Position numbers and translations under genes: made by a program. Source: DUPQ01 sp022706885 (GTDB lineage Bacteria > Bacillota > Clostridia > DUPQ01). From it: DNA of 64,000 bases. Under the pieces are notes generated by a model. It was given only the letters and a program-made list of their open reading frames with translations, searched no databases and was not told the DNA's origin. The stretch covers positions 36,316 through 100,315 of the forward strand of contig JAKJBR010000003.1 in NCBI GenBank assembly GCA_022706885.1, written 5' to 3'. Of this stretch, positions 57,045-64,000 are shown piece by piece (within the stretch, counting starts at the first letter, position 1; each line of letters opens with the position of its first letter).

Positions 57045-57073
57045 ATAATATGTTTTAAAAGAAGAAAAGTCAA
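57045..57073 (-). promoter_or_regulatory. Promoter of the gcv operon
   Basis: -35 TTGACT (57068-57073), 17-base spacer, -10 TATTAT (57045-57050), about 30 bases before the gcvT ATG. An AT-rich stretch with weak dyad character follows the -10. Confidence 0.75.
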
Positions 57074-57099
57074 CGGTCATATGTATAACATCACAACAT

Positions 57100-57669
57100 C
57101 TACTCTACAAATACTACTTCCATAATAGTTTCATATTTCTTTCTGAACATTTCTTTAGTTTGTTCGCTTAATTCAGAAAAATCATTTTGTAACCGTTTTT
57201 TCACGTACTCCCTGCCTTCTTCCAGACTCATCCCATGGAGATTATATGCCAAACTGAAAAGAGACGGAATACGGTCAAAATGAGCAAGTGCATCTCCATC
57301 CGCTACACAATGTTCTTCTATGGTTGTTCTTAAGTGTTGATTTCTGCCGCTATGATTGTAAACGCATTTTACCACTCTTTCTATTTTATTTTGAGGATAA
57401 TTTAAATCCGTCAACAGTTGCTCCGCCATATCCGCACTGTAAACATAGTGCGCGCTTCTACTACCATACTCAGCAGGCATGGAGATATCATGGAGAAGTG
57501 CACCCAACTCCACAATTTCTTTATCGGCTCCGTACAAATCGGCTAAATAAAGTGCATGTTCAACCACTTTTTTTATGTGATCGTTCCAGTAATCATATCC
57601 GACATGCTCTTTGTGTTGTCTACACTTTTCCAACAGTATTTCTCTTGTTTTGTTTATTACTAAACTCAT
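57100..57669 (-). CDS. HD-domain protein (probable metal-dependent phosphohydrolase)
   Basis: A 189-residue HD-superfamily protein. The metal-binding His-Asp pair is in LGALLHDISMP, preceded by the first His in VVEHALYLADLYG and followed by NHSGRNQH and VADGDALAHFDR. This arrangement fits small nucleotide phosphohydrolases; substrate unknown. It lies between the gcv promoter and the UroD-like gene, with AAGGA before the ATG. Confidence 0.87.
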   Translation of the reverse strand: MSLVINKTREILLEKCRQHKEHVGYDYWNDHIKKVVEHALYLADLYGADKEIVELGALLHDISMPAEYGSRSAHYVYSADMAEQLLTDLNYPQNKIERVVKCVYNHSGRNQHLRTTIEEHCVADGDALAHFDRIPSLFSLAYNLHGMSLEEGREYVKKRLQNDFSELSEQTKEMFRKKYETIMEVVFVE

Positions 57670-57778
57670 GGCATATTTCCTTTTTATCCTTATTTATTTT
57701 CTCTCTTCACTTTATTAATTCATTTATGTCCACCGGGATGCATTTTAGCAAGTGTCTCATTCAGCCATTCTCAGCTTT

Positions 57779-58837
57779 TTATCTTCTTTTCAGTTTCTCG
57801 TATACTTCATTATAGTAAAGGTAATTCTCGACATTGTGCCCGGGAGTTATGTGATTACCTATTGCAAGCATGTATCCGGGGCAGGGCTTACCCAAATCCA
57901 TGCACCGTCTTACCTCATCATAAATATCTTCTCTGCTCCCCTTCATTATTATTCTCGTGTCGGCATTTCCGATAATGGAAACGGTTTTCCCGTATCTTTC
58001 ACAAATATATTTTAAATCCGTAAGAGGTTCAAATATTAAACAGTCAACCCCCATATCCACAAACCTATCAACAAACAAGTCAAACCCGCCGTCACAGGTA
58101 AATAAGACCTTTTTGCCCGCTTCTTTCAAATAAGAGATATTTTTCTTAACATAAGGGAATACATATTTGTCATACCAGGCAGGAGCTATGAAAGGTCCCG
58201 ATGACCATACCATATCATCATGTATCATACATACGGGAACATCGGATTTGGCCAGCGCCTTAAAGTACTGTGAAATCCATTGGGAATATCTTACGGTAAA
58301 CTCACCGAAACGGGCAGGATCTTCCCCGGCAGCCGACAGCAGCATATCCCATCCCAGTATCTCTAAAATTCCCGATATACATGTGACATATATACCTGAA
58401 GTATTAACTCCGTCAGGATGCAATTGACATCTTTCAAGATAACCCTCGGTTATCGCTTTTGCCTTGGATTTTAAATCAATTGTTCCGTAAGTCTCATAAA
58501 AATCCAGATTATATATTTCCTCAATATCGGTAAAGGCTTCATGCTTGTTATCTATATAATCCCCGTAACCTTCTTCAAATCCCGCATGCCCCATAGTGGT
58601 CCTTTTATCTCCGAAGATATTACTGCCTATTCCGGTTGCCCAGAAAAGTGATATATCCCATGCTCTTTCAAAGGCGGTAATTGCATTGAACTTTGTATCA
58701 TCATCGGAATCCTTATTGACGGCTATTCCCGTAACCGCATGTAAAAGTTCGTATGCCAACTGATAAGAATATTCGGTTCTCGGTACTATATCGGGCATTT
58801 CCAGGTTAACAGCCTGCATTCCTAACTCATATGACAT
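57779..58837 (-). CDS. Uroporphyrinogen-decarboxylase-fold protein 2
   Basis: A 352-residue UroD/methyltransferase superfamily TIM barrel. The segment VLFTCDGGFDLF replaces the HxCG zinc motif of corrinoid-dependent members, and FDVI/FEPL-type substrate-pocket segments remain (CLIFEPLTD, IGNADTRI). Only a Cys is retained at the metal site, so catalysis is uncertain. It is distinct in sequence from the 41.4 kb member. GGAGG precedes the ATG; no corrinoid protein is nearby. Confidence 0.8.
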   Translation of the reverse strand: MSYELGMQAVNLEMPDIVPRTEYSYQLAYELLHAVTGIAVNKDSDDDTKFNAITAFERAWDISLFWATGIGSNIFGDKRTTMGHAGFEEGYGDYIDNKHEAFTDIEEIYNLDFYETYGTIDLKSKAKAITEGYLERCQLHPDGVNTSGIYVTCISGILEILGWDMLLSAAGEDPARFGEFTVRYSQWISQYFKALAKSDVPVCMIHDDMVWSSGPFIAPAWYDKYVFPYVKKNISYLKEAGKKVLFTCDGGFDLFVDRFVDMGVDCLIFEPLTDLKYICERYGKTVSIIGNADTRIIMKGSREDIYDEVRRCMDLGKPCPGYMLAIGNHITPGHNVENYLYYNEVYEKLKRR

Positions 58838-58856
58838 ACAAAATCCTCCATAACCT

Positions 58857-58884
58857 ATTCTATCATTATTACTGATGTTTACAA
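58857..58884 (-). promoter_or_regulatory. Promoter of UroD-like gene 2
   Basis: -35 TTGTAA (58879-58884), 16-base spacer, -10 TAGAAT (58857-58862), back to back with the divergent SPFH promoter. Confidence 0.6.
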
Positions 58885-58895
58885 GGTATAAGCAT

Positions 58896-58922
58896 TTGAC
58901 TTGATAAGGGTAAAGATATAAT
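58896..58922 (+). promoter_or_regulatory. Promoter of the SPFH operon
   Basis: -35 TTGACT (58896-58901) and TATAAT (58917-58922) with a 15-base spacer; TAATAT two bases further gives a 17-base spacer. Either leaves a leader of roughly 80 bases. Confidence 0.6.
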
Positions 58923-58945
58923 ATTTTATGGAAAGACCGATGTTT

Positions 58946-58981
58946 ATAAGTTACTAAAAAGTACCGACACTTATCAGTAAC
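58946..58981 (+). promoter_or_regulatory. Leader with two mutually exclusive stems
   Basis: GTTACT (58950-58955) can pair with AGTAAC (58976-58981), with an inner AAGT/ACTT stem. Alternatively ATAAGT (58946-58951) can pair with ACTTAT (58969-58974). The two share bases 58950-58951 so cannot fully form together. It ends about 20 bases before the ribosome site. Function is not known. Confidence 0.4.
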
Positions 58982-59011
58982 AAACGATATAAAAGAAAAG
59001 GAGCATGTAAC

Positions 59012-59932
59012 ATGACAACATTGATAGCAGGACTGATAATCTCAATAGCTTTACTAAGCGTCATAGTTTATTTCAACAGCAAAAAGGACAGCAAAAAGAA
59101 ATTCCGTGCAAACTGTATTGTTGCCGCACTTCCGCTCATAATAGCATTTTTCATTGCTTCCATTGCGGTTATTCCCGCAAACTCCGTAGGTGTACAGTAT
59201 AGCCCGTTCAAAGGAGTATTGGAGGAAACACTGCCCGAAGGATGGCATTTTAAAGGCGTATTCGATAATGTATATATAATCAGTACCGAAGTGCAGACAA
59301 GTACCCTCACCGGTATTACCGGTCAGACAAAAGACAGCCAGTATGTTGAAATGGTTATTGACGTAAAGTATAAGGTTTCTCCGGAAAAAGCCTATGAAGT
59401 ATTTAAACAATACAGAACTTTGCAGAATGTCGCGGTAAGTCTGGTATCCCCGACCGTACAAAGAAGTATCGAAGCAATTTCGACACAGTACAATATTATC
59501 GAAATATTGGGCGAAAAGAGAAATGAGCTTTACACAGGTATAGAAGAGGAACTTACAAAACGTTTTGCAGTAAACGGTATACAGTTCGTTTCCATTAACT
59601 TTACCGATACCGATGCGGGAGCGGAAATTGAAAAAGCCATTCAGGATGAAGCTATTGCCAAAAAACGCGTAGAAACGGCGGAACAGGAACGTCTTCGTGT
59701 GGAAATAGAAGCCCAGCAAAGAGTAATAGAGGCATCGGCAAACAAGGAAAAGGCGGAAATAGAGGCCCAGATTAAACTGATTGAAGCACAGGCCGAAGCC
59801 CAAGCCAACAGACTTATAGCCGAATCCATAACACAGGAACTGTTAGCCAAGATGGAAATGGAAGCCCGTCTTAAATGGGGCTGGGTAACCGTTCAGGGCG
59901 GTTCGGTGATAACGGATATAAGGGAGAAGTAA
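59012..59932 (+). CDS. SPFH/Band 7 (prohibitin-like) membrane protein
   Basis: A 306-residue protein with two N-terminal membrane segments (about 1-22 and 35-58), an SPFH domain (about 60-210, with NSVGVQYSPFKGVLEETLPEG) and a long Glu/Ala-rich coiled coil (about 210-285) typical of oligomerising prohibitin-like proteins. Such proteins organise membrane microdomains or scaffold proteases. GGAG lies eight bases before the ATG. It is followed by a small membrane protein gene. Confidence 0.92.
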   Translation: MTTLIAGLIISIALLSVIVYFNSKKDSKKKFRANCIVAALPLIIAFFIASIAVIPANSVGVQYSPFKGVLEETLPEGWHFKGVFDNVYIISTEVQTSTLTGITGQTKDSQYVEMVIDVKYKVSPEKAYEVFKQYRTLQNVAVSLVSPTVQRSIEAISTQYNIIEILGEKRNELYTGIEEELTKRFAVNGIQFVSINFTDTDAGAEIEKAIQDEAIAKKRVETAEQERLRVEIEAQQRVIEASANKEKAEIEAQIKLIEAQAEAQANRLIAESITQELLAKMEMEARLKWGWVTVQGGSVITDIREK

Positions 59933-59974
59933 TAATCCGCTATTCAAGAATCGGAATTTGTGAAGGAGAAATGC

Positions 59975-60439
59975 ATGGAGTTCGGATGGATTAATGTGTT
60001 CGGAGCGGGTATTGTGCTTCTTCTTATTATACCGAATATTGTTTATGCCGTAAAAAACAAAAATGAGAAAAATGTTTGTACCGATAAATATATGAACATA
60101 ACGGAGCAGATCGGAAGATATGCCTGCATTATCCTGATGTGGCTACCTCTTTTAGTTTGGAAATTCGGATTTGCAAGTCTATTTGAAATGCTCCTTTATA
60201 TCATAGGTAACGGTATGCTGTTAGTTGCATATTGGTCGGTATTTGCACTATACTTAAAAAAGAAGAACAAAAACCGTGCACTTATCTTAGCCATATTGCC
60301 CGCATGCATCTTTTTCTTTAGCGGATTGTTATTGCGACATTGGCTGCTTGTGGGTTTTTCCGTTATATTTGCAATCGGACACATTTATGTAACACAGAAA
60401 CAGTTTAGTCCGACAACTACCGTACAAAATGACAAATAG
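59975..60439 (+). CDS. Small multi-pass membrane protein of unknown function
   Basis: A 154-residue protein with four or five hydrophobic helices and basic loops; family not recognised. The ATG at 59975 is six bases after AAGGAG, better than the GTG at 59960. It lies 42 bases after the SPFH gene and overlaps the next gene by 11 bases, so the three probably form one operon. Confidence 0.75.
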   Translation: MEFGWINVFGAGIVLLLIIPNIVYAVKNKNEKNVCTDKYMNITEQIGRYACIILMWLPLLVWKFGFASLFEMLLYIIGNGMLLVAYWSVFALYLKKKNKNRALILAILPACIFFFSGLLLRHWLLVGFSVIFAIGHIYVTQKQFSPTTTVQNDK

Positions 60440-60938
60440 AAAAATGAACAAACACCAAACTATTACTCATCCGTTACAACCTCTTTTTAAAGAGGACTCA
60501 AGAATCTTAATCTTGGGTTCCTTTCCGTCCGTAAAAACCAGAGAATACGGTTTCTTTTACGGACACCCGAAGAATCGTTTCTGGCCTTTGATTGAGAGGA
60601 TTTTTGATGTGAAACTGAGTACGGATATTGAAGAGCGAAGAACCTTTCTTTTGCAGCACCGTATTGCCGTCTATGACGTCATTTATCAATGTGATATCAT
60701 CGGGTCAGGTGATTCCAGTATCCAAAATGTAATCCCCTCGGATTTAAGCCGAATCTTTAAAGAGGCGGATATAAAGAAAGTTTTCTGTAACGGAGCAACC
60801 GCTTATCACTACTATCAGAAATATCAGGAGCAAAAAACGAAAGCTAAAGCTATTCAACTTCCGTCTACCAGCCCTGCCAATGCAAGATATTCCATGGATG
60901 ATTTGTATAATCAATGGAAGGTAATAAAAGAGTATTGA
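60429..60938 (+). CDS. DNA-deoxyinosine glycosylase (MUG/TDG-like)
   Basis: A 169-residue uracil-DNA-glycosylase superfamily enzyme that removes hypoxanthine and related deaminated bases from DNA. Motifs: LGSFPSVKTREYGFFYGHP then NRFW, and LPSTSPANARYS. The ATG used overlaps the membrane gene; no clear ribosome site is seen, so it probably depends on coupling. The next ATG five codons in is an alternative. Confidence 0.9.
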   Translation: MTNRKMNKHQTITHPLQPLFKEDSRILILGSFPSVKTREYGFFYGHPKNRFWPLIERIFDVKLSTDIEERRTFLLQHRIAVYDVIYQCDIIGSGDSSIQNVIPSDLSRIFKEADIKKVFCNGATAYHYYQKYQEQKTKAKAIQLPSTSPANARYSMDDLYNQWKVIKEY

Positions 60939-61084
60939 TTAAACATAAAACAGTGTGCCTATTTATAAAAAATTGAATAGAAATCCCTCAAACACTTGAA
61001 TATGTTTTTTTCTGATTATTATATGACTGTTTTTTGTACCGTATTCTTTTTTTTAACTAATCCGGAATAACTACTTCAATAGTT

Positions 61085-61143
61085 ATTGAAGTTACATTGA
61101 AGTAATCATTGAAGTTGCGTTGAAGTAACCATTGAAGTATAAC
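61085..61143. repeat. Short tandem repeats of a TTGAAGT unit
   Basis: Five consecutive ATTGAAGT-type units alternate 11 and 12 bases in length, so the array is a 23-base repeat present about 2.5 times (starts at 61085, 61108, 61131). Just before it, ACTTCAAT and ATTGAAGT form an eight-base inverted repeat. The array abuts the decayed gene that follows. Confidence 0.85.
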
Positions 61144-61644
61144 AGAAGTAAATCAATAAGCGGAAGTTGTGTCATGCAATATGATTTAATGTCTATTATT
61201 TCAAAAAGACGAAATGAACTTATTTCCGATATATTGGTCAAATGCAATGTTATGGAAGCGGCGGGTACAGGTTTTGAAAAAATTGCACAGGAGTATAAAG
61301 ATGCGGGCAATACGCATAGACCGTTTATATATTCCAAATCAGACCACTTTACTCTTGTTTTACCGGACTTAACATACGAAGGCGGGATAAGCGAATCAAG
61401 CTTACCTGTTTTAGAATATATACCGATAGAAAACGGAAGTATTTACGACAATAAAAATCTTTCTTTTTGCTACTACAGTCCGCGAAAGAGCTCGCAAATA
61501 GCAACCTTTTTAGGAATAACGGACTCGAGTTACTTAAGGAGTAGAATACTTAACAATTTGGTTGAGCAGAGTTATCTGTTGTCGGAGAAAATAAACGGAA
61601 CAACCTACTTCAAAACCAACCCCGCCACAACGATATTAAAGTAG
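61132..61644 (+). pseudogene. Remnant of an ATP-binding (RecG-related, HATPase_c_4-type) transcriptional regulator
   Basis: The 170-codon frame keeps only the C-terminal half of a known family: RRNELISDILVKCNVMEAAG followed by TGFEKI matches the end of the HATPase_c_4 domain, and the rest is a winged-helix-like tail (SSQIATFLGITDSSYLRSRI). The N-terminal AlbA_2 DNA-binding domain and most of the ATPase are missing, and the frame begins inside the tandem repeats. No promoter or convincing ribosome site is present. Confidence 0.75.
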
Positions 61645-61854
61645 TCGGAAGTAGAACTGCGTTACTTTACAAGTACAAATAATAAGTTTTCAGGGTTTCC
61701 ACAAAGTATGATTGATGATATTTATATCCAACTCGGATAAGGGAAACTGCCATAACAGGAATAGAGCTAATGATGCTGTACGTAAGATTTATGAAAAATA
61801 ATACAGAGAGACTTATGGCGAAAATACCGGATATGATTGCAAATTTGAATAGTA
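61645..61854 (+). other. Non-coding stretch with decayed coding-like sequence
   Basis: Stop codons interrupt a plus-strand reading that still looks protein-like: NDAVRKIYEK, stop, YRETYGENTGYDCKFE, stop (about 61770-61850). I cannot name the parent gene. No intact gene is supported here. Confidence 0.35.
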
Positions 61855-61883
61855 TTGACTTATGAAAAATAATAGCGGATAAT
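61855..61883 (+). promoter_or_regulatory. Promoter of DUF4143 ATPase 2
   Basis: -35 TTGACT (61855-61860), 17-base spacer, -10 GATAAT (61878-61883), with GAGGGGGA nine bases before the ATG. The tandem repeats seen before ATPase 1 are absent. Confidence 0.7.
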
Positions 61884-61926
61884 GGTATTACTAAAACGGT
61901 CAAGTTTTTGAGGGGGATTGTAATTC

Positions 61927-63177
61927 ATGATAGAACGAAATCTTTATTTGAATAGATTGATAGACCGAAAAGAAAATGGCATGATTAAGGTTATTACGGG
62001 GATAAGACGCTGTGGAAAATCCTATCTCCTATTTAACATATATCGTGATTGGCTCATAAATTCCGGTGTTTCCGAGGATCATATTATAATGATTGGACTC
62101 GACGATGAACAAAATGAAAAAATGCTTGATAGAAAACTGCTTGGCGACTATATCAGGAGCAAAATCACCGATAATGGGACTTACTACATTGTTTTGGACG
62201 AGATTCAGCTTGTAGAGGGATTTGAAAAGTTGCTTAACGGGTTAAACCGTATAAAAAACGCAGATATCTATGTTACAGGAAGCAATTCACAGTTTTTATC
62301 AAGCGATATATTAACTGAATTTAGAGGCAGAGGGGATGAAATCAGAATTTATCCGCTTTCGTTCTCGGAATTTTGTTCGGTTTTCAGCGGTACAAAAGCA
62401 GAGGCGTGGAAAGAATATAGTATGTACGGCGGGATGCCACAGATAGTTGAGCAGCGTAAACCGGAGCAAAAGGAGATTTTTCTGAAGAATTTATTTAAAA
62501 AAGTATACTTGGACGATATCATTAATCGCAACAACTTACGCGGAGATGATATTATAGATATTCTGGTGAATATTCTGGCCTCTTCGGTTGGCTCAAATAC
62601 CAATCCTAACAAACTGGCAAACACTTTTGCAAGTAACGGGTATAAAGATGTGTCCAACAAAACAATTGCAACTTATATCGATTGTTTAATCGATGCTTTT
62701 CTTATTTCAAAGGCAAGTCGCTACGATGTAAAGGGGAAAAAATATATTTCAACGCCAAGCAAGTATTACTATTGCGATGCGGGATTAAGAAATGCCAGGC
62801 TTGAATTCCGTCAATATGAAGAAACACATCTAATGGAAAATATTATTTATAACGAACTCCTGTTGCGAGGATATTCCGTAGATGTCGGAATTGTTACCCA
62901 TGATGAAAAAAACAGTGCCGGGAAAATTACACGCAGACAGCTTGAAGTAGATTTTGTTGCCAACAGAGGAAGCCGACGATACTATGTTCAATCCGCTTTT
63001 GCGGTACCGGATTTAAATAAGATGAATCAGGAACAAGCATCACTCATTAAAATACCTGACTCATTCAAAAAAATTATTGTTGTTGCAAATGAAGCTCCAC
63101 TTTGGCGTAATGAGCAAGGTATTACAATAATGAATATTTATGACTTCTTACTGAATCAAGATAGCTTGGAGTATTAA
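61927..63177 (+). CDS. AAA ATPase with C-terminal DUF4143 domain, copy 2
   Basis: A 416-residue protein: P-loop domain with Walker A GIRRCGKSYL, Walker B YIVLDEIQLVE and sensor TGSNSQFL; a middle winged-helix region; and a C-terminal DUF4143 domain with a nuclease-like core (RQLEVDFVANRG...YYVQSAF) in which the usual Lys is replaced by Gln. It differs from copy 1 in sequence and in the active-site-like residues, so it is not a recent duplicate. Function of the family is unsettled. Confidence 0.9.
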   Translation: MIERNLYLNRLIDRKENGMIKVITGIRRCGKSYLLFNIYRDWLINSGVSEDHIIMIGLDDEQNEKMLDRKLLGDYIRSKITDNGTYYIVLDEIQLVEGFEKLLNGLNRIKNADIYVTGSNSQFLSSDILTEFRGRGDEIRIYPLSFSEFCSVFSGTKAEAWKEYSMYGGMPQIVEQRKPEQKEIFLKNLFKKVYLDDIINRNNLRGDDIIDILVNILASSVGSNTNPNKLANTFASNGYKDVSNKTIATYIDCLIDAFLISKASRYDVKGKKYISTPSKYYYCDAGLRNARLEFRQYEETHLMENIIYNELLLRGYSVDVGIVTHDEKNSAGKITRRQLEVDFVANRGSRRYYVQSAFAVPDLNKMNQEQASLIKIPDSFKKIIVVANEAPLWRNEQGITIMNIYDFLLNQDSLEY

Positions 63178-63296
63178 TAACTGCAATTCAGAATATACTA
63201 AAGATATCGGATTAAAAGCCGGGCTGAAAAGGAGATAATATTTGACTTTAGAAAAAATGCTCAATAGAGAAAGCTTATATAATTGAGGGGGCAAAG

Positions 63297-64000
63297 ATGA
63301 CAACTGACGACAAAATAATCGTTCACTGTGTTTGGGAACATAATAGCAATGATAGTTTGATATATTCAAGCAATGTTATCGGTGCTTTTAGTCGTGGAGC
63401 ATCAAAAGAAGAGGCTTTGAAAAAAATGCCGATTGAAATTGAATCGTATTTTCTCTGGACGGGAGAAATTCCGCCGTCTTTAATAAAAATGATAATTACT
63501 CAGGAAAGCGCAACGAATGTATCCATTAGCGATGCAGACTCAGAGGTCTTATTCGAGACGGAAAGAAAGGATTTGTCAATTGAAGAGTATGAGCGACTAA
63601 AAGCTCTTGTGTTGAAATCGGCAAATGATTTTTTAAGCCTTTATAATTCTTTCCATGATAAGAATCAAAGCGTGCTACCCGTAAGAAAAACTTTTTACGG
63701 CACTGCTCCCAGAACCGCCTCGGAAATGTATTTGCACACTAAAAATGTCAATACATATTATTGGGGAGAAATCGGATTGGATATTTCAAATGATGGGACA
63801 ATAGTAGAAAATCGTATTCGGGGCTTTGAAGAATTGGAAGCAAGAGGAAATTTTTTGTCAGGCAAAGTTTACGAAGGCAGTTATGGGGAAGAATGGTCAA
63901 TTCCAAAAGTTTTAAGAAGATTTCTCTGGCACGACAGAATTCACGCAAAAGCCATGTACAGGATGAGCATAGCGACATTTGGAACAGGGGTTATTCCTAA
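63297..64000 (+). CDS. Probable HicB-like/DinB-like fusion protein, 3' end beyond window
   Basis: An open frame from ATG 63297 (GAGGGGGC just upstream) runs 234 codons to the window edge without a stop. Residues 1-75 resemble a HicB-like fold (NVIGAFSRGASKEEALKKMP, then IEIESYFLWTGE). The rest is helical, and WHDRIHAKAMYRM at 211-223 has the His212-x3-His216 pattern of the third metal-site helix in DinB-like proteins. Both domain calls rest on eye comparison. The frame is probably only a few codons short of its end. A 14-codon frame (TTG near 63241) ends just before its ribosome site. Confidence 0.65.
   Translation, partial: MTTDDKIIVHCVWEHNSNDSLIYSSNVIGAFSRGASKEEALKKMPIEIESYFLWTGEIPPSLIKMIITQESATNVSISDADSEVLFETERKDLSIEEYERLKALVLKSANDFLSLYNSFHDKNQSVLPVRKTFYGTAPRTASEMYLHTKNVNTYYWGEIGLDISNDGTIVENRIRGFEELEARGNFLSGKVYEGSYGEEWSIPKVLRRFLWHDRIHAKAMYRMSIATFGTGVIP

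Noticed and set aside
57016..57099. Glycine riboswitch before gcvT
   Set aside because: The gap is too short and lacks the conserved aptamer core.
59054..59803. Minus-strand frame of 249 codons
   Set aside because: It is the mirror of the SPFH gene; the repeated Phe/Tyr/Cys-rich composition is typical of a shadow frame.
61085..61143. CRISPR array
   Set aside because: Units are 11-12 bases with no unique spacers, so they are simple tandem repeats.
61667..61903. Minus-strand frame of 78 codons with hydrophobic sequence
   Set aside because: AT-rich sequence reads as hydrophobic by chance; no ribosome site and it overlaps the promoter of the second DUF4143 gene.

Overview
The window reads as chromosome of a low-to-moderate GC Gram-positive anaerobe of the Clostridia, most like the Lachnospiraceae. 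The support is gene order and family choice: an L7Ae/YbxF gene between rpoC and rpsL, a split glycine decarboxylase (gcvPA/gcvPB), a PASTA-kinase/PP2C pair inside a def-to-rpe operon, an RqcH-type NFACT protein, an ECF-type riboflavin S-component, and strong GGAGG ribosome binding sites. This is inference; there is no rRNA gene here to settle it. Most genes lie on the minus strand, so text order is mostly the reverse of transcription order.

Layout. 1-8.5 kb: rpoB-rpoC-L7Ae-rpsL-rpsG (rpsG is cut by the window edge), driven by a near-consensus promoter, with no rplJ/rplL upstream. 8.5-11.7 kb: an aconitase-family hydratase followed by a lipoprotein and a small unknown gene. 11.7-15.5 kb: a HAD phosphatase, then a coupled aminotransferase/aldo-keto reductase/CPBP-protease operon. 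15.6-18.8 kb: an AT-rich pair of half ABC exporters. 19-23.2 kb: rqcH and a U32 peptidase. 23.2-30.1 kb: the operon def-fmt-rlmN-prpC-prkC-rsgA-rpe, without the usual rsmB. 30.1-37.9 kb: a Fic protein, a sugar-ABC ATPase, ribU, a TIM-barrel isomerase, and a membrane protein/thioredoxin-reductase-like/metG operon with palindromes in its promoter. 38-42.4 kb: a UroD-fold protein with a YesM/YesN-type two-component system. 42.5-46 kb: a DUF4143 ATPase whose promoter is preceded by tandem repeats, then a pair of sugar ABC permeases without a binding protein. 46-50.4 kb: transglutaminase lipoprotein, map, an MFS carrier and an M42 peptidase. 50.5-52 kb: a KDG-kinase-like gene and an orphan Phd-type antitoxin. 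52-57 kb: gcvT-gcvH-gcvPA-gcvPB plus a GntR regulator. 57-61 kb: an HD protein, a second UroD-fold protein, an SPFH protein, a small membrane protein and a DNA-deoxyinosine glycosylase. 61-64 kb: an accessory tail with tandem repeats, a decayed ATP-binding gene, a second DUF4143 ATPase and a probable HicB-like/DinB-like fusion running off the end.

Functionally the window is mostly housekeeping: transcription, translation start (def, fmt, map, metG), ribosome maturation and quality control (rsgA, rlmN, rqcH), signalling by Ser/Thr kinase and phosphatase, and one-carbon/glycine catabolism. Sugar uptake appears as scattered parts: a lone multi-task ATPase gene and permeases without ATPase or binding protein. 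Accessory or recently moved DNA is concentrated at 15.6-18.9, 42.5-44.1 and 60.9-64.0 kb.

No tRNA, rRNA, CRISPR array or insertion sequence was recognised, and no intergenic gap exceeds about 300 bases. No clear novel multi-gene system is evident. The best leads are the tandem operator-like repeats before the 42.5 kb ATPase, the palindromes over the 37.9 kb promoter, the alternative stems in the SPFH leader and the HicB/DinB-like fusion at the right edge.
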